A stretch of DNA of 34,028 nucleotides from Immundisolibacter sp. (GTDB taxonomy: Bacteria; Pseudomonadota; Gammaproteobacteria; Immundisolibacterales; Immundisolibacteraceae). This document shows positions 7,144 through 15,493 of the stretch, in pieces. Position 1 is the first letter of the stretch. The number at the start of each line of letters is the position of its first letter. The stretch lies in assembly GCF_041601295.1 (NCBI RefSeq), contig NZ_JBFIII010000021.1, positions 1 through 34,028 of the forward strand. The letters run 5' to 3'. The notes under the pieces were generated by a model. That model did no database searches. It was not told where the DNA came from and saw only the letters and a list, made by a program, of their open reading frames with translations. The position numbers and the translations under genes were made by a program.

Positions 7144-8442
7144 GTGCCCGCAGAACACTTCACTCGCTTCAACCCTACGCACCTGATCGAGCCGCACCGC
7201 GTGCGACGCCAAGCGTTCGTCGATCCGGCGGTGTTCGATCTGGAGATGACGCGCGTCTTCTCCAGCACCTGGGTGTTTTTGGGCCATGAGAGCGAAGTGT
7301 CCGAGCCTGGTAGCTACAAGGCGACCACGCTGGGCACACAGCCGGTGCTGCTGACGCGCGATGTGCAGGGGGCGCTGCACGTCTTCATCAACGCTTGCCG
7401 ACACCGCGGCGTGCCGCTGGCCGACGACCACACCCAGGGGACGTGCCGACACTTCGTGTGCCCCTACCATGGCTGGACCTTTGATCCTTCGGGCAAGCTG
7501 GTCAGCGTGCCGATGCGAGATCGTCAGGCGAGTGTGTTCGACGAGACGCAGATGGGCCTGGTGGCGGTCGCCAAACTCGACAGCTACCGCGGCTTCGTGT
7601 TCGCCAGCCTGAATCCGCACGTGCCGACGCTGCCCGAGCACCTGGGCGCCGCGGCGGAGTTCTTCGACCTGTTCTGCGACCTGTCGCCCAGCGGCAACAT
7701 TCGCGTGGAGACCGGCGTCACTCGCTACCAATTTCGCGGCAACTGGAAGCAGCAGGTGGAGAACTCCATGGACGGCTACCACCCGGCTCTGGTGCACCAC
7801 AGCTTCTTCGAGGACGTGCTCAAGCCCCGCATCGGTCGGGGCATGGGCTTCATTGTCGGCCCGCAATCCCCTGCCAAGAGCGTGTCGCTGGGCAATGGCC
7901 ATGCGCTGATCGATTTTCGTGCCTTCGACCGCAAAGCCATCCTGGGTGCCGAAAAGCCTAAGTCGGAACAGGACTGGCACGACAAGCTGCGCGCCCGTTA
8001 TGCCGACCGACCGGGCTATGCCGACACGGTGATCGCCTGTAACGGCGGCGATGGCTTCAACTTGCTGGTCTACCCGAACCTGGTGCTGATCAACAACCAG
8101 ATTCGCGTCATCCACCCAGTCAGCTACGACCGCACCGAAGTGTTCGCCTACCCGGTGACGCTGGAAGACGTGGCGCCGGAAATCAACACCGCCCGCGTTC
8201 GCGCGCACGAGGACTTCTACGGCCCGGCCAGCTTCGGTGCTCCGGACGACATTGAGATGTTCCAGCGCCAGTGGGACGGCCTACTGCGCACGCCCGGCAT
8301 GGAGTGGCTGTACTACGACCGCGGCCTGGATCAGGAAGAAAAAATCGGCGCGCACGGCCGCCAGTCGCACGTGTCGGACGAAACCGCCCACCGCGGCATC
8401 TGGCGCCGCTGGCTGCAACTTATGCAGGAGGGCGCCCGATGA
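7144..8442 (+). CDS. BenA-type aromatic-ring-hydroxylating dioxygenase alpha subunit, second pair
   Basis: The 432-residue large subunit has Rieske ligands C85, H87, C106 and H109 (CRHRG, CPYHGWTF) and the canonical mononuclear iron motif ENSMDGYHPALVH, with D210, H213 and H218. The third ligand probably lies in GAPDDIEMF. It starts at GTG 7144, 12 bases after the small ORF, with no clear Shine-Dalgarno sequence, so translation may be coupled. It overlaps its beta-subunit gene by ATGA. It is distinct from the alpha subunit at 1349-2692: the active site is standard and the catalytic domain is quite different, so it is likely to use another substrate. Aromatic acids are the usual substrates of the group. 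Confidence 0.87.
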   Translation: MPAEHFTRFNPTHLIEPHRVRRQAFVDPAVFDLEMTRVFSSTWVFLGHESEVSEPGSYKATTLGTQPVLLTRDVQGALHVFINACRHRGVPLADDHTQGTCRHFVCPYHGWTFDPSGKLVSVPMRDRQASVFDETQMGLVAVAKLDSYRGFVFASLNPHVPTLPEHLGAAAEFFDLFCDLSPSGNIRVETGVTRYQFRGNWKQQVENSMDGYHPALVHHSFFEDVLKPRIGRGMGFIVGPQSPAKSVSLGNGHALIDFRAFDRKAILGAEKPKSEQDWHDKLRARYADRPGYADTVIACNGGDGFNLLVYPNLVLINNQIRVIHPVSYDRTEVFAYPVTLEDVAPEINTARVRAHEDFYGPASFGAPDDIEMFQRQWDGLLRTPGMEWLYYDRGLDQEEKIGAHGRQSHVSDETAHRGIWRRWLQLMQEGAR

Positions 8443-8921
8443 CCGCCGCGCCGGACCAGGCCGCGGTCGAGCATTTTTTGTATCAGGAAGCCAAGCTGCT
8501 CGACGAGCGCCGCTACGAAGATTGGGTCGGGCTGTTCACCGAGGACGGCGTGTACTGGGTGCCGTCGGGTCACGAGGGTCCGGCCGAGCGCAGCGTCGCG
8601 CTGATCTACGACAACACGCCGCGCCTTCGCGAACGTCTGACCCGCATGGGCAGCCGCGCCTTCTGGGCCCAGCAGCCGCCCACCCACACCACGCGCCTGA
8701 TCGGCAACGTGCTGGTGCAGCCCGGCGCGGAACACGCGGACGAAATCGACGTCGAGTGCCGGTTCATCCTGGCCCTGCTGCGCCGTCACCGCCAGGCATT
8801 GCTGTCCGGTGTGGCCCGCTACCGGCTCAGGCCGGCGCAGGACGGCTTTCGCATCCGCGAGAAAGTCGTGACCCTGCAGGAGCGCGACGAGTCCTTCGAC
8901 AACCTGACCTTCCTTATCTGA
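8439..8921 (+). CDS. Aromatic-ring-hydroxylating dioxygenase beta subunit, second pair
   Basis: This 160-residue small subunit contains EAKLLDERRYEDWVGLFTEDGVYWVPSG near the N-terminus and the HTTRLIGNVLV strand, both typical of BenB-like beta subunits. The ATG overlaps the alpha stop codon (8439-8442), so the two are translated as a pair. It is the last recognisable gene of the operon; a bidirectional terminator begins 177 bases later. The alternative longer frame that overlaps the alpha gene is rejected because the beta-family N-terminus begins at this ATG. Confidence 0.87.
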   Translation: MTAAPDQAAVEHFLYQEAKLLDERRYEDWVGLFTEDGVYWVPSGHEGPAERSVALIYDNTPRLRERLTRMGSRAFWAQQPPTHTTRLIGNVLVQPGAEHADEIDVECRFILALLRRHRQALLSGVARYRLRPAQDGFRIREKVVTLQERDESFDNLTFLI

Positions 8922-9098
8922 GGCACACGGACGTGAATCAACTGCATACCAAGCCGTCCTCGACCGGCGACTGGGTAAACGTAAAGGCACGGCCCCGCCA
9001 CTCGCCGTGCACTCAGCAAGCCCTCGCCCGAGGGGGATCCTGCGCAACGCTATTCGGACGATCAGCTCACGACGCCTAGCACCATGGCCCTAATACAG

Positions 9099-9124
9099 AA
9101 AAACCCACTCGGAGGTGGGTTTTT
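9099..9124. terminator. Bidirectional intrinsic terminator
   Basis: AAAAACCCAC (9099-9108) and GTGGGTTTTT (9115-9124) form a perfect 10-pair stem around a 6-base loop, with A-run and T-run on opposite sides. It lies between the end of the catalytic operon (+) and the end of the tRNA transcript (-), so it can stop both. Confidence 0.9.
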
Positions 9125-9132
9125 CTCGAGAA

Positions 9133-9209
9133 TGGCGCGCCCGGAGAGATTCGAACTCCCGACCGCCTGGTTCGTAGCCAGGTACTCTATCCAACTGAGC
9201 TACGGGCGC
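9133..9209 (-). tRNA. tRNA-Arg(ACG)
   Basis: On the minus strand a 77-base cloverleaf is visible: acceptor GCGCCCG paired with CGGGCGC, D-arm AGCTCAGTTGGATAGAG, and anticodon stem CCTGG/CCAGG with loop CTACGAA (anticodon ACG). The T-arm has GTTCGAATC, and the 3' CCA is encoded. The A34 of ACG is normally edited to inosine to read CGU, CGC and CGA. It follows tRNA-Ser by 56 bases and is probably cotranscribed. Its 3' end is the boundary facing the catabolic operon. Confidence 0.95.
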
Positions 9210-9265
9210 GTAAAAAAAAATAAATCGGCTCGAACCCGGTCGCTCCACCGTCAACTCGAAAGATT

Positions 9266-9359
9266 TGGCGGAGAGAGAGGGATTCGAACCCTCGATGGGG
9301 CTTTTGGCCCCATACTCCCTTAGCAGGGGAGCGCCTTCAACCGGCTCGGCCATCTCTCC
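9266..9359 (-). tRNA. tRNA-Ser(GCT)
   Basis: This is a 94-base minus-strand tRNA with the long variable arm of serine tRNAs. Acceptor GGAGAGA pairs with TCTCTCC; the anticodon stem is CTCCC/GGGAG with loop CTGCTAA, giving anticodon GCT for AGC and AGU codons. The T-loop is TTCGAAT and CCA is encoded. It sits between csrA and tRNA-Arg, the same order as in Pseudomonas. Confidence 0.95.
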
Positions 9360-9405
9360 GAGAGGGAGCGCAGGATAACCGTTTACGGCCCTGCACGCAA
9401 AGCAT

Positions 9406-9612
9406 TCAGCTCTCGGCGACAGTTTCCGTAACAAGCGTGTTTTCAGCCCTTTCCTGCTGGATGCGCTGGTAGATTTCGGCCCGGTGCACTGGCACGTCGC
9501 GCGGCGCCTTCACGCCCAGGCGTACTTGATTGCCCTTGGCACCCAGCACGGTGATTTCAATACCATCACCGATCATCAACGTTTCGCCAGCCCGGCGCGT
9601 CAGAATAAGCAT
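9406..9612 (-). CDS. csrA: Carbon storage regulator CsrA/RsmA
   Basis: This 68-residue protein begins MLILTRRAGETLMIGD and has the complete CsrA fold sequence, including GNQVRLGVKAPRDVPVHR with the RNA-binding Arg. The dimer binds GGA motifs in mRNA leaders and is titrated by CsrB/RsmZ-type RNAs. AGGGGG precedes the ATG. It is located between lysC and tRNA-Ser, as in other gammaproteobacteria. The 116-base gap to lysC may hold its own promoter. Confidence 0.97.
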   Translation of the reverse strand: MLILTRRAGETLMIGDGIEITVLGAKGNQVRLGVKAPRDVPVHRAEIYQRIQQERAENTLVTETVAES

Positions 9613-9669
9613 ATTGCCCCCTCTATATAGTTATTGCGAACGGTGACGGATCGTCCATTGACCCCACTG

Positions 9670-9699
9670 TCTATATCGGCGTAGCCAGCCCCGCTGCAA
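9670..9699 (-). promoter_or_regulatory. Candidate sigma70 promoter for csrA
   Basis: On the minus strand TTGCAG (9694-9699) and TATAGA (9670-9675) are separated by 18 bases, about 60 bases before the csrA start codon. The matches are 4/6 and 5/6 to consensus. This is a sequence match only; a TTGACA further upstream lacks a good partner. Confidence 0.3.
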
Positions 9700-9728
9700 T
9701 GGGCATTTCAACACAAACGGCCTCGTTG

Positions 9729-10952
9729 TCAAACTGGCTGCGAGGCTAGCCCAAAAGCTTCGTGCAAGGTACGCACAGCCAGTTCGGTGTACTTCTCATC
9801 CACGATCACGGATATCTTGATCTCCGAAGTCGAGATCATGCGGATGTTGACGCCCTCCGCCGCCAGAGCCTCGAACATCCGGGCCGCCACCCCGGCATGC
9901 GACCGCATGCCGACGCCGACCAGCGAGACCTTGGCCATTTTGTCGTCGCCGCTGACGGCGCGCGCACCAAGTTCGGCCGCGGTCTTGCGCACCACATCCA
10001 TGGCTGCCGGATAGTCGTTGCGGTGAACGGTAAAACTCAGGCCGGTCAGGCCATCCTGGCCGATGCTCTGCACGATGACGTCGACTTCGATATTGCGCGC
10101 CGCGATCGAGCCGAAAATGCTGAATGCGACGCCCGGATGATCCGGAATACCGGCCACGGTTATCTGTGCTTCGTCGCGGTTGAAGGCGACGCCGGAAATA
10201 AGCGGGTCTTCCAAACCGTGTTCCTCCAGGGTGATAAGCGTGCCAGGGCCGTCCACAAAACTCGACAGAACGCGCAGTGGCACCTGGTACTTGCCAGCAA
10301 ATTCCACCGAGCGGATTTGCAATACCTTGGCCCCCAGGCTAGCCATTTCGAGCATTTCCTCGAACGTAATGCGGTCCAGGCGACGCGCCCGAGGTTCCAC
10401 CCGCGGATCGGTCGTATACACGCCATCGACGTCGGTATAGATCTGGCATTCGTCGGCCTTGAGTGCCGCCGCCAGTGCCACCGCCGTGGTGTCCGATCCA
10501 CCGCGACCCAGCGTGGTAATGCTGCCGCTTCCATCCACGCCCTGAAAACCCGCGACAACCACTATCTCGCCACGGTCCAGGCTGGGGCGCAGGCGTTTGT
10601 CGTCGATCTCGACGATACGTGCCTTGCTGTGCGCGCTGTCGGTAAGAATGCGTACCTGGGCACCGGTGTAGGAACGCACGGCCGCGCCACGCGCGGCCAG
10701 CGCCATCGCCAGCAGGGCGATCGCCACCTGCTCGCCGGTGGCCAGCAACACGTCCATTTCACGCGCCGGTGGCTGGGCGCTGATTGACTTTGCGAGCTTG
10801 ATCAGACGATCGGTCTCGCCCGACATCGCGGACACGACCACGACCAACTGGTGGCCCTGGTCGCGAGCCCGCAGCACCCGATCCGCCACGGCGCCGATAC
10901 GCTCCGGACTGCCCATGGAAGTCCCGCCGTACTTCTGCACGATCAGGGCCAT
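9729..10952 (-). CDS. lysC: Aspartate kinase
   Basis: This is a 407-residue monofunctional aspartokinase, the first step of lysine, threonine and methionine synthesis and of the diaminopimelate supply for peptidoglycan. The N-terminal IVQKYGGTSMG is the kinase signature, and GRGGSDTTAVALAAAL and TDVDGVYTTDPR follow in the amino-acid kinase domain. The last 150 residues form two ACT domains (VAFNRDEAQITVAGIPDHPG and KVSLVGVGMRSHAGVAARMFEAL) that would bind lysine or threonine for feedback control. ATG 10952 is preceded by GAGGAG; the longer frame runs into alaS and is not used. It is 34 bases downstream of alaS. Confidence 0.96.
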   Translation of the reverse strand: MALIVQKYGGTSMGSPERIGAVADRVLRARDQGHQLVVVVSAMSGETDRLIKLAKSISAQPPAREMDVLLATGEQVAIALLAMALAARGAAVRSYTGAQVRILTDSAHSKARIVEIDDKRLRPSLDRGEIVVVAGFQGVDGSGSITTLGRGGSDTTAVALAAALKADECQIYTDVDGVYTTDPRVEPRARRLDRITFEEMLEMASLGAKVLQIRSVEFAGKYQVPLRVLSSFVDGPGTLITLEEHGLEDPLISGVAFNRDEAQITVAGIPDHPGVAFSIFGSIAARNIEVDVIVQSIGQDGLTGLSFTVHRNDYPAAMDVVRKTAAELGARAVSGDDKMAKVSLVGVGMRSHAGVAARMFEALAAEGVNIRMISTSEIKISVIVDEKYTELAVRTLHEAFGLASQPV

Positions 10953-10986
10953 CGTCTGTCTTGCTCCTCTACGTAAAGGATGAGTT

Positions 10987-13605
10987 TCAACCGGCGAGGC
11001 GCTGCCGCACCCATTCGGCCACGCCCGCCAGGGCCTGGGGCAGCGCATCCGGCTGGTCCCCGCCGGCCATCGCCATGTCCGGCCGGCCACCGCCCTTTCC
11101 GCCAACCTGTAATGCAACGGCATTAACCAGGTCGCCGGCCTTGAGTCGGCCGGTCAGATCTGCGGTCACCGCCGCCACCAGACTGACCTTGCCGGCTGTC
11201 ACACTGGCCAGAACCAGCGCGGCGCTGCCGAGTTTCTGCCGCAACTGATCGGCAAGCTCGCGCAGCGCCTTGGCATCGGCGGCTTCAATCACCACCGCCA
11301 GGACCTTGATACCGGCAACGTCCACCGCTGAGCTGGCCAAGCCATCGCCGGCGCTGCTGGCCAGCCTGCTGCGCAACTGATCGAGCTCTTTCTCCTGTTG
11401 GCGCTGCTTGCGTAACACCTGATCGAGCTTTTCCAGCAGGTCGGCCTCACCGGACTGCAGGGCCTCGGCGGCGATGCGCAGTCGCTCCTCGGCATTTGCC
11501 ACCCAAGCCATGGCGCCTTCAGCGCTCACCGCCTCGATACGGCGAATGCCGGCGGCCACACCCGACTCGCCGACGATCTTGAAAAAGCCGATGTCGCCGC
11601 TGCGCGCGACGTGAGTACCGCCACACAGCTCGACCGAGAAATCGCCCATCCGCAGCACGCGCACCCGTTCGCCGTACTTCTCGCCAAACAGCGCCATGGC
11701 GCCCACTTGCTGGGCATCGGCCAACGCCATGTCTTCGGCCTGCACCGGCAGATTGGCGCGCACCTGGACGTTGACCAGCGCCTCGACCGCGCGCAGTTGG
11801 TCCGCTGTCACCGGCTTGCTGTGCGCAAAATCAAAACGCAGGCGTTCGGCATCGACCAGCGAACCTTTTTGCGTGACATGCGCGCCCAGCCGTTGGCGCA
11901 GCGCGGCATGCAGCAAGTGAGTGGCGGAGTGATTGGCCCGGATACGCGTGCGCCGGGCGACGTCGATCCCGGCGCTGACGCGGTCGCCAACGGCGAGTTC
12001 GCCTGTGCCCAGCGCGCCAACGTGCAAGTGCACATTGCCTTCCTTGCGGGTGTCCATAACCTCGAACACCCCACCCGGTCCATGGAGTTGGCCGCGATCC
12101 CCGACCTGGCCACCCGATTCGGCGTAAAACGGCGTGTGATCGAGCACAACCGTCGCCTGGCTGCCGGCGACCAGGCGGTCCACTGGCGCGCCGTCCTGCA
12201 GCAAGGCCACGACAGAGGCCTCGTCCTGGTCATGGTCGTAGCCGGTGAAGCGATGGCCGGCCACGGCGGCCGCATCCAAAGCGTCGCCAAGACGCAAATC
12301 GTCACCCACCCGAAATTGACTGGCCGCACGGGCGCGCTCGCGCTGCCGCGTCATGGCCTGCTCGAAACCGTCGAGGTCGAGTTCGAGGCCGCGCTCACGG
12401 GCGATGTCAGCGGTCAGGTCCACTGGGAAACCGTAGGTGTCGTACAAGCGGAACACGGTCTGTCCGGGAATGCGCTGCCCGCCCAGGCTTTTCATATCGC
12501 GCTCCAGGATGGCCAGGCCATGGGAAAGCGTCTGTGCGAAGCGTTCTTCCTCTTCCCTCAGGACAGTCTCAACCGCCGTCTGCGCCGCCGCCAACTCGGG
12601 GTAAGCATCCCCCATCTCGCCCACCAAAGCCTGTACCAGGCGATGGAAAAACGTCCCTTCTGCACCCAGGCGCGCACCGTGCCGTACGGCGCGGCGAATG
12701 ATGCGCCGCAACACGTAACCCCGACCCTCGTTGCCTGGCAGTACGCCGTCAGCGATCAGAAAGGCACAGGACCGGATATGGTCGGCGATCACTCGCAACG
12801 AGCGCGAAGTGCGGTCCTGGGTGCCGATCACCTCGGCCGCCGCGTCGATCAGGCCGCGGAAGATGTCCGTGTCGTAGTTGTCGTGTACGCCCTGGAGCAC
12901 CGCCGCCAAGCGCTCCAGACCCATACCGGTGTCCACCGACGGGCTGGGCAGGGGCTTCAAGCTTCCGTCGGCCAGGCGCTCGTACTGCATGAACACGAGG
13001 TTCCAGATCTCGATATAGCGATCGCCGTCCGCGTCTGGCGAACCGGGCGGCCCGCCTGTCACCTCGGGGCCATGGTCGTAAAAAATCTCCGAACATGGCC
13101 CACATGGACCGACGTCGCCCATGGCCCAGAAGTTGTCATCCCCGGCGATCCGTCGCAGGCGGCTTTCCGGGAAGCCGACCTCGCTCAGCCAGATGTCGGC
13201 GGCTTCGTTGTCGTCCGGGTGAATGGTTACCCACAACCGCTCGCCAGGCAGATGCAGCACTTCGGTAAGAAAGGTCCAGGCATAGCGAATGGCGTCGCGC
13301 TTGAAGTAATCGCCGAAGCTGAAGTTGCCCAGCATCTCGAAGAACGTGTGGTGGCGCGCGGTATAGCCAACGTTGTCGAGGTCGTTGTGCTTGCCGCCTG
13401 CGCGCACACAGCGCTGGGCTGATGTGGCGCGATGGTAGGGGCGTTGCTCCACGCCCAGGAAAACATCCTTGAACTGAACCATGCCGGCATTGGTGAACAG
13501 CAAGGTCGCGTCGCCAAGCGGCACCAGCGGGCTGGACGGCACCACCTGGTGGCCCTCCTTGGCGAAGAACTCCAGAAAACTGCGGCGAATGTCAGTGCTT
13601 TTCAT
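10987..13605 (-). CDS. alaS: Alanyl-tRNA synthetase
   Basis: The full-length 872-residue enzyme charges tRNA-Ala. The class II catalytic core opens with RRSFLEFFAKEGHQVVPSSPLVP and LLFTNAGMVQFKDVFLG. The editing domain has its zinc motif split as HSATHLLH (about residue 560) and CGGTHV (about 660), and the C-terminal C-Ala domain ends with the glycine-rich GGKGGGRPDMAMAGG. The start overlaps the recX stop by ATGA. It sits in the recA-recX-alaS-lysC-csrA order. A long open frame on the opposite strand is a shadow of its GC-rich codons. Confidence 0.98.
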   Translation of the reverse strand: MKSTDIRRSFLEFFAKEGHQVVPSSPLVPLGDATLLFTNAGMVQFKDVFLGVEQRPYHRATSAQRCVRAGGKHNDLDNVGYTARHHTFFEMLGNFSFGDYFKRDAIRYAWTFLTEVLHLPGERLWVTIHPDDNEAADIWLSEVGFPESRLRRIAGDDNFWAMGDVGPCGPCSEIFYDHGPEVTGGPPGSPDADGDRYIEIWNLVFMQYERLADGSLKPLPSPSVDTGMGLERLAAVLQGVHDNYDTDIFRGLIDAAAEVIGTQDRTSRSLRVIADHIRSCAFLIADGVLPGNEGRGYVLRRIIRRAVRHGARLGAEGTFFHRLVQALVGEMGDAYPELAAAQTAVETVLREEEERFAQTLSHGLAILERDMKSLGGQRIPGQTVFRLYDTYGFPVDLTADIARERGLELDLDGFEQAMTRQRERARAASQFRVGDDLRLGDALDAAAVAGHRFTGYDHDQDEASVVALLQDGAPVDRLVAGSQATVVLDHTPFYAESGGQVGDRGQLHGPGGVFEVMDTRKEGNVHLHVGALGTGELAVGDRVSAGIDVARRTRIRANHSATHLLHAALRQRLGAHVTQKGSLVDAERLRFDFAHSKPVTADQLRAVEALVNVQVRANLPVQAEDMALADAQQVGAMALFGEKYGERVRVLRMGDFSVELCGGTHVARSGDIGFFKIVGESGVAAGIRRIEAVSAEGAMAWVANAEERLRIAAEALQSGEADLLEKLDQVLRKQRQQEKELDQLRSRLASSAGDGLASSAVDVAGIKVLAVVIEAADAKALRELADQLRQKLGSAALVLASVTAGKVSLVAAVTADLTGRLKAGDLVNAVALQVGGKGGGRPDMAMAGGDQPDALPQALAGVAEWVRQRLAG

Positions 13606-14063
13606 GCGTCGTCGCTATGGGTGTTACCCAGGGCCTGGCGAATCTGCCCGCCAGTAAAGCCACGGGCCTGCAAGTGTCGCTGTTGACGGCTGCGTTCCAC
13701 GGCGTTCGACGGTGGGGCGCGTCCGAATCTGTTTTCCCTTACTTCGCAACAGGCGGTGTACCAGTCCGACTGCTCCAGGTCCAACACACTGCCGATGGTG
13801 TCGTCGTCAATCCCACGCGCACGCAGTTCAGCCTGGGCCCGCAGCGGCCCGTACCGACGACGCAGCAGTTCCGTGACCCGCGCCTGCGCATACCGCAGAT
13901 CCGACAGATATCCGTGCTGTACCAACTGTTCCAGCGCCGCGGCAATGTCCGCCGTATCCATGCCACGCTGCAGGAGCTTGAGCCGGAGTTCACCGTGGCT
14001 GTGTTCGCGCCTGGCAAGCAGCTTCAATGCCTGGGCATAAGCCGCCTGTACCGGATCGTCCAC
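13602..14063 (-). CDS. recX: Regulatory protein RecX
   Basis: This 153-residue protein is made of RecX three-helix repeats: ALKLLARREHSHGELRLKLLQRGM, LVQHGYLSDLRYAQARVTELLRRRYGPLRAQAELRARGI, and the C-terminal LQARGFTGGQIRQAL. RecX binds RecA filaments and limits their extension. It lies 21 bases downstream of recA and overlaps alaS by 4 bases, so all are probably in one transcript. Its length is normal for the family. Confidence 0.93.
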   Translation of the reverse strand: MDDPVQAAYAQALKLLARREHSHGELRLKLLQRGMDTADIAAALEQLVQHGYLSDLRYAQARVTELLRRRYGPLRAQAELRARGIDDDTIGSVLDLEQSDWYTACCEVRENRFGRAPPSNAVERSRQQRHLQARGFTGGQIRQALGNTHSDDA

Positions 14064-14084
14064 CCTGTTGCGCGGACTGCGCGC

Positions 14085-15107
14085 TCAGGCCGGACTGGCC
14101 GCCTCGGCAGAGCGCGGCGCCGGCAACATGCGCGCACGGATATCGGTCTCCAGGCGCTGCGCCAGTTCCGTGTTGCTGTGCAGGTACTCACGGACATTGT
14201 CGCGGCCCTGCCCGATGCGCTCGCCGTTGCAGGAATACCAGGCCCCGGATTTCTCGATCAGGCCCAGGTTGACGCCAAGGTCCAGGATCTCGCCCTCACG
14301 CGACACGCCCATGCCGTACAAGATGTCGAACTCGGCGGTTCTGAACGGCGGCGCGACCTTGTTCTTGACTACCTTGACCCGGGTCTCGTTGCCGATAACC
14401 TCTTCGCCCTTCTTGATGGAACCGATACGGCGGATATCGATCCGGACCGAGGCGTAGAACTTGAGTGCGTTACCACCGGTGGTGGTTTCCGGGCTGCCGA
14501 ACATGACGCCGATCTTCATCCGTATCTGATTGATGAAGATCACCATGGTGTTGGAACGGCTGATGCTTGCCGTGAGCTTGCGCAGGGCCTGCGACATCAG
14601 GCGCGCCTGCAGCCCGACGTGGGAGTCACCCATCTCGCCTTCGATTTCCGCACGCGGCGTCAGTGCCGCCACTGAGTCCACCACCACCACATCGACCGCG
14701 GACGACCGCACCAGCATGTCGACGATCTCGAGCGCCTGCTCGCCGGTATCCGGCTGCGAGATCAGCAAATCGTTGACATTGATCCCGAGCTTTTCGGCAT
14801 AGGCCGGATCCAGCGCGTGCTCGGCATCGACAAACGCGGCCGTTCCGCCGAGACGCTGCATCTGCGCGATTGCCTGCAAGGCGATGGTGGTCTTGCCCGA
14901 CGACTCGGGACCGTAAATTTCAATGATGCGCCCGCGCGGGAAGCCCCCAACGCCCAAGGCGATGTCCAGATTCAGGGAACCGGTGGAGACCGCCTCCACA
15001 TCACGTACGGCCCCCGTGTCTCCCAGACGCATGACCGCGCCCTTACCGAACTGACGCTCTATCTGCCCAAGCGCAGCGGCCAACGCTTTTTGCTTGTTAT
15101 CTTCCAT
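14085..15107 (-). CDS. recA: Recombinase RecA
   Basis: The 340-residue RecA has the Walker A GPESSGKT at 66-73, the catalytic AFVDAEHALDP segment, Walker B VDVVVVDSVAAL, and the loop L1/L2 region QALRKLTASISRSNTMVIFINQIRMKIGVMFG SPETTTGGNALKFY read as two adjacent stretches. It catalyses strand exchange and LexA cleavage. The C-terminus is shorter in acidic residues than that of E. coli. I do not see a clear CTGT-N8-ACAG LexA box in the 100 bases upstream, so SOS control is not evident from the sequence. Confidence 0.98.
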   Translation of the reverse strand: MEDNKQKALAAALGQIERQFGKGAVMRLGDTGAVRDVEAVSTGSLNLDIALGVGGFPRGRIIEIYGPESSGKTTIALQAIAQMQRLGGTAAFVDAEHALDPAYAEKLGINVNDLLISQPDTGEQALEIVDMLVRSSAVDVVVVDSVAALTPRAEIEGEMGDSHVGLQARLMSQALRKLTASISRSNTMVIFINQIRMKIGVMFGSPETTTGGNALKFYASVRIDIRRIGSIKKGEEVIGNETRVKVVKNKVAPPFRTAEFDILYGMGVSREGEILDLGVNLGLIEKSGAWYSCNGERIGQGRDNVREYLHSNTELAQRLETDIRARMLPAPRSAEAASPA

Positions 15108-15456
15108 GCAATGCCTGCCCGCCTGATGTGCTTAATACCGCGAGCATTATTCCACAGCGCAGCCGGCGCGGCCTAGCGCCGCACGCCGACAACTCATGGC
15201 GAACCTCCACGGATCGGAGACCCCTGGATGCTGCCTGGTCTATACGGCGGCCGCGCCTGAGCACCCTATTAGTCATCACGTATCAGCGACCCTGCCAGTC
15301 GCCCTCCATGGCGACTTTGTTGCCCTCCTTAGCGCGGGCAGGAACCTGGGTCGTGGCCCCGATTGCCGAGGCATAACGAAACCTGACCAAAAACCGTGTT
15401 TCCGCGGCCGCACGGCGCAACCCGAAAACAACCCAGGTGGCCTGGGCAAGCGGCGG
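15108..15456. other. Intergenic region upstream of recA, no gene recognised
   Basis: This is the recA leader and the space below the candidate ncRNA terminator. I see a 6-pair hairpin CCCAGG/CCTGGG at 15432-15446 and no convincing protein, promoter or LexA site. Short open frames on both strands read through the terminator hairpin at 15462-15493 and have no ribosome site. Confidence 0.5.
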
Positions 15457-15493
15457 AAAAAAACCGGGCCGAAGGCGAGCCTTCGGCCCGGTT
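15457..15493 (-). terminator. Strong intrinsic terminator, minus strand
   Basis: AACCGGGCCGAAGG (15462-15475) and CCTTCGGCCCGGTT (15480-15493) form a perfect 14-pair stem with loop CGAG, followed on the minus strand by seven T (15457-15463). There is no minus-strand protein gene before it, so it most likely ends a noncoding transcript. Confidence 0.85.

Noticed and set aside
8933..9079. 48-codon frame starting GTG after the last beta-subunit gene
   Set aside because: It has no ribosome site, no recognisable family and ends at no functional boundary; it may be a remnant of a lost gene but cannot be supported as a gene.
10953..11123. N-terminal extension of lysC
   Set aside because: It overlaps the end of alaS and has no homology; ATG 10952 has GAGGAG and the standard aspartokinase start.
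11611..13422. 603-residue open frame antisense to alaS
   Set aside because: It mirrors the GC-rich codons of alaS, shows no family motif, and alaS is complete with all its motifs.
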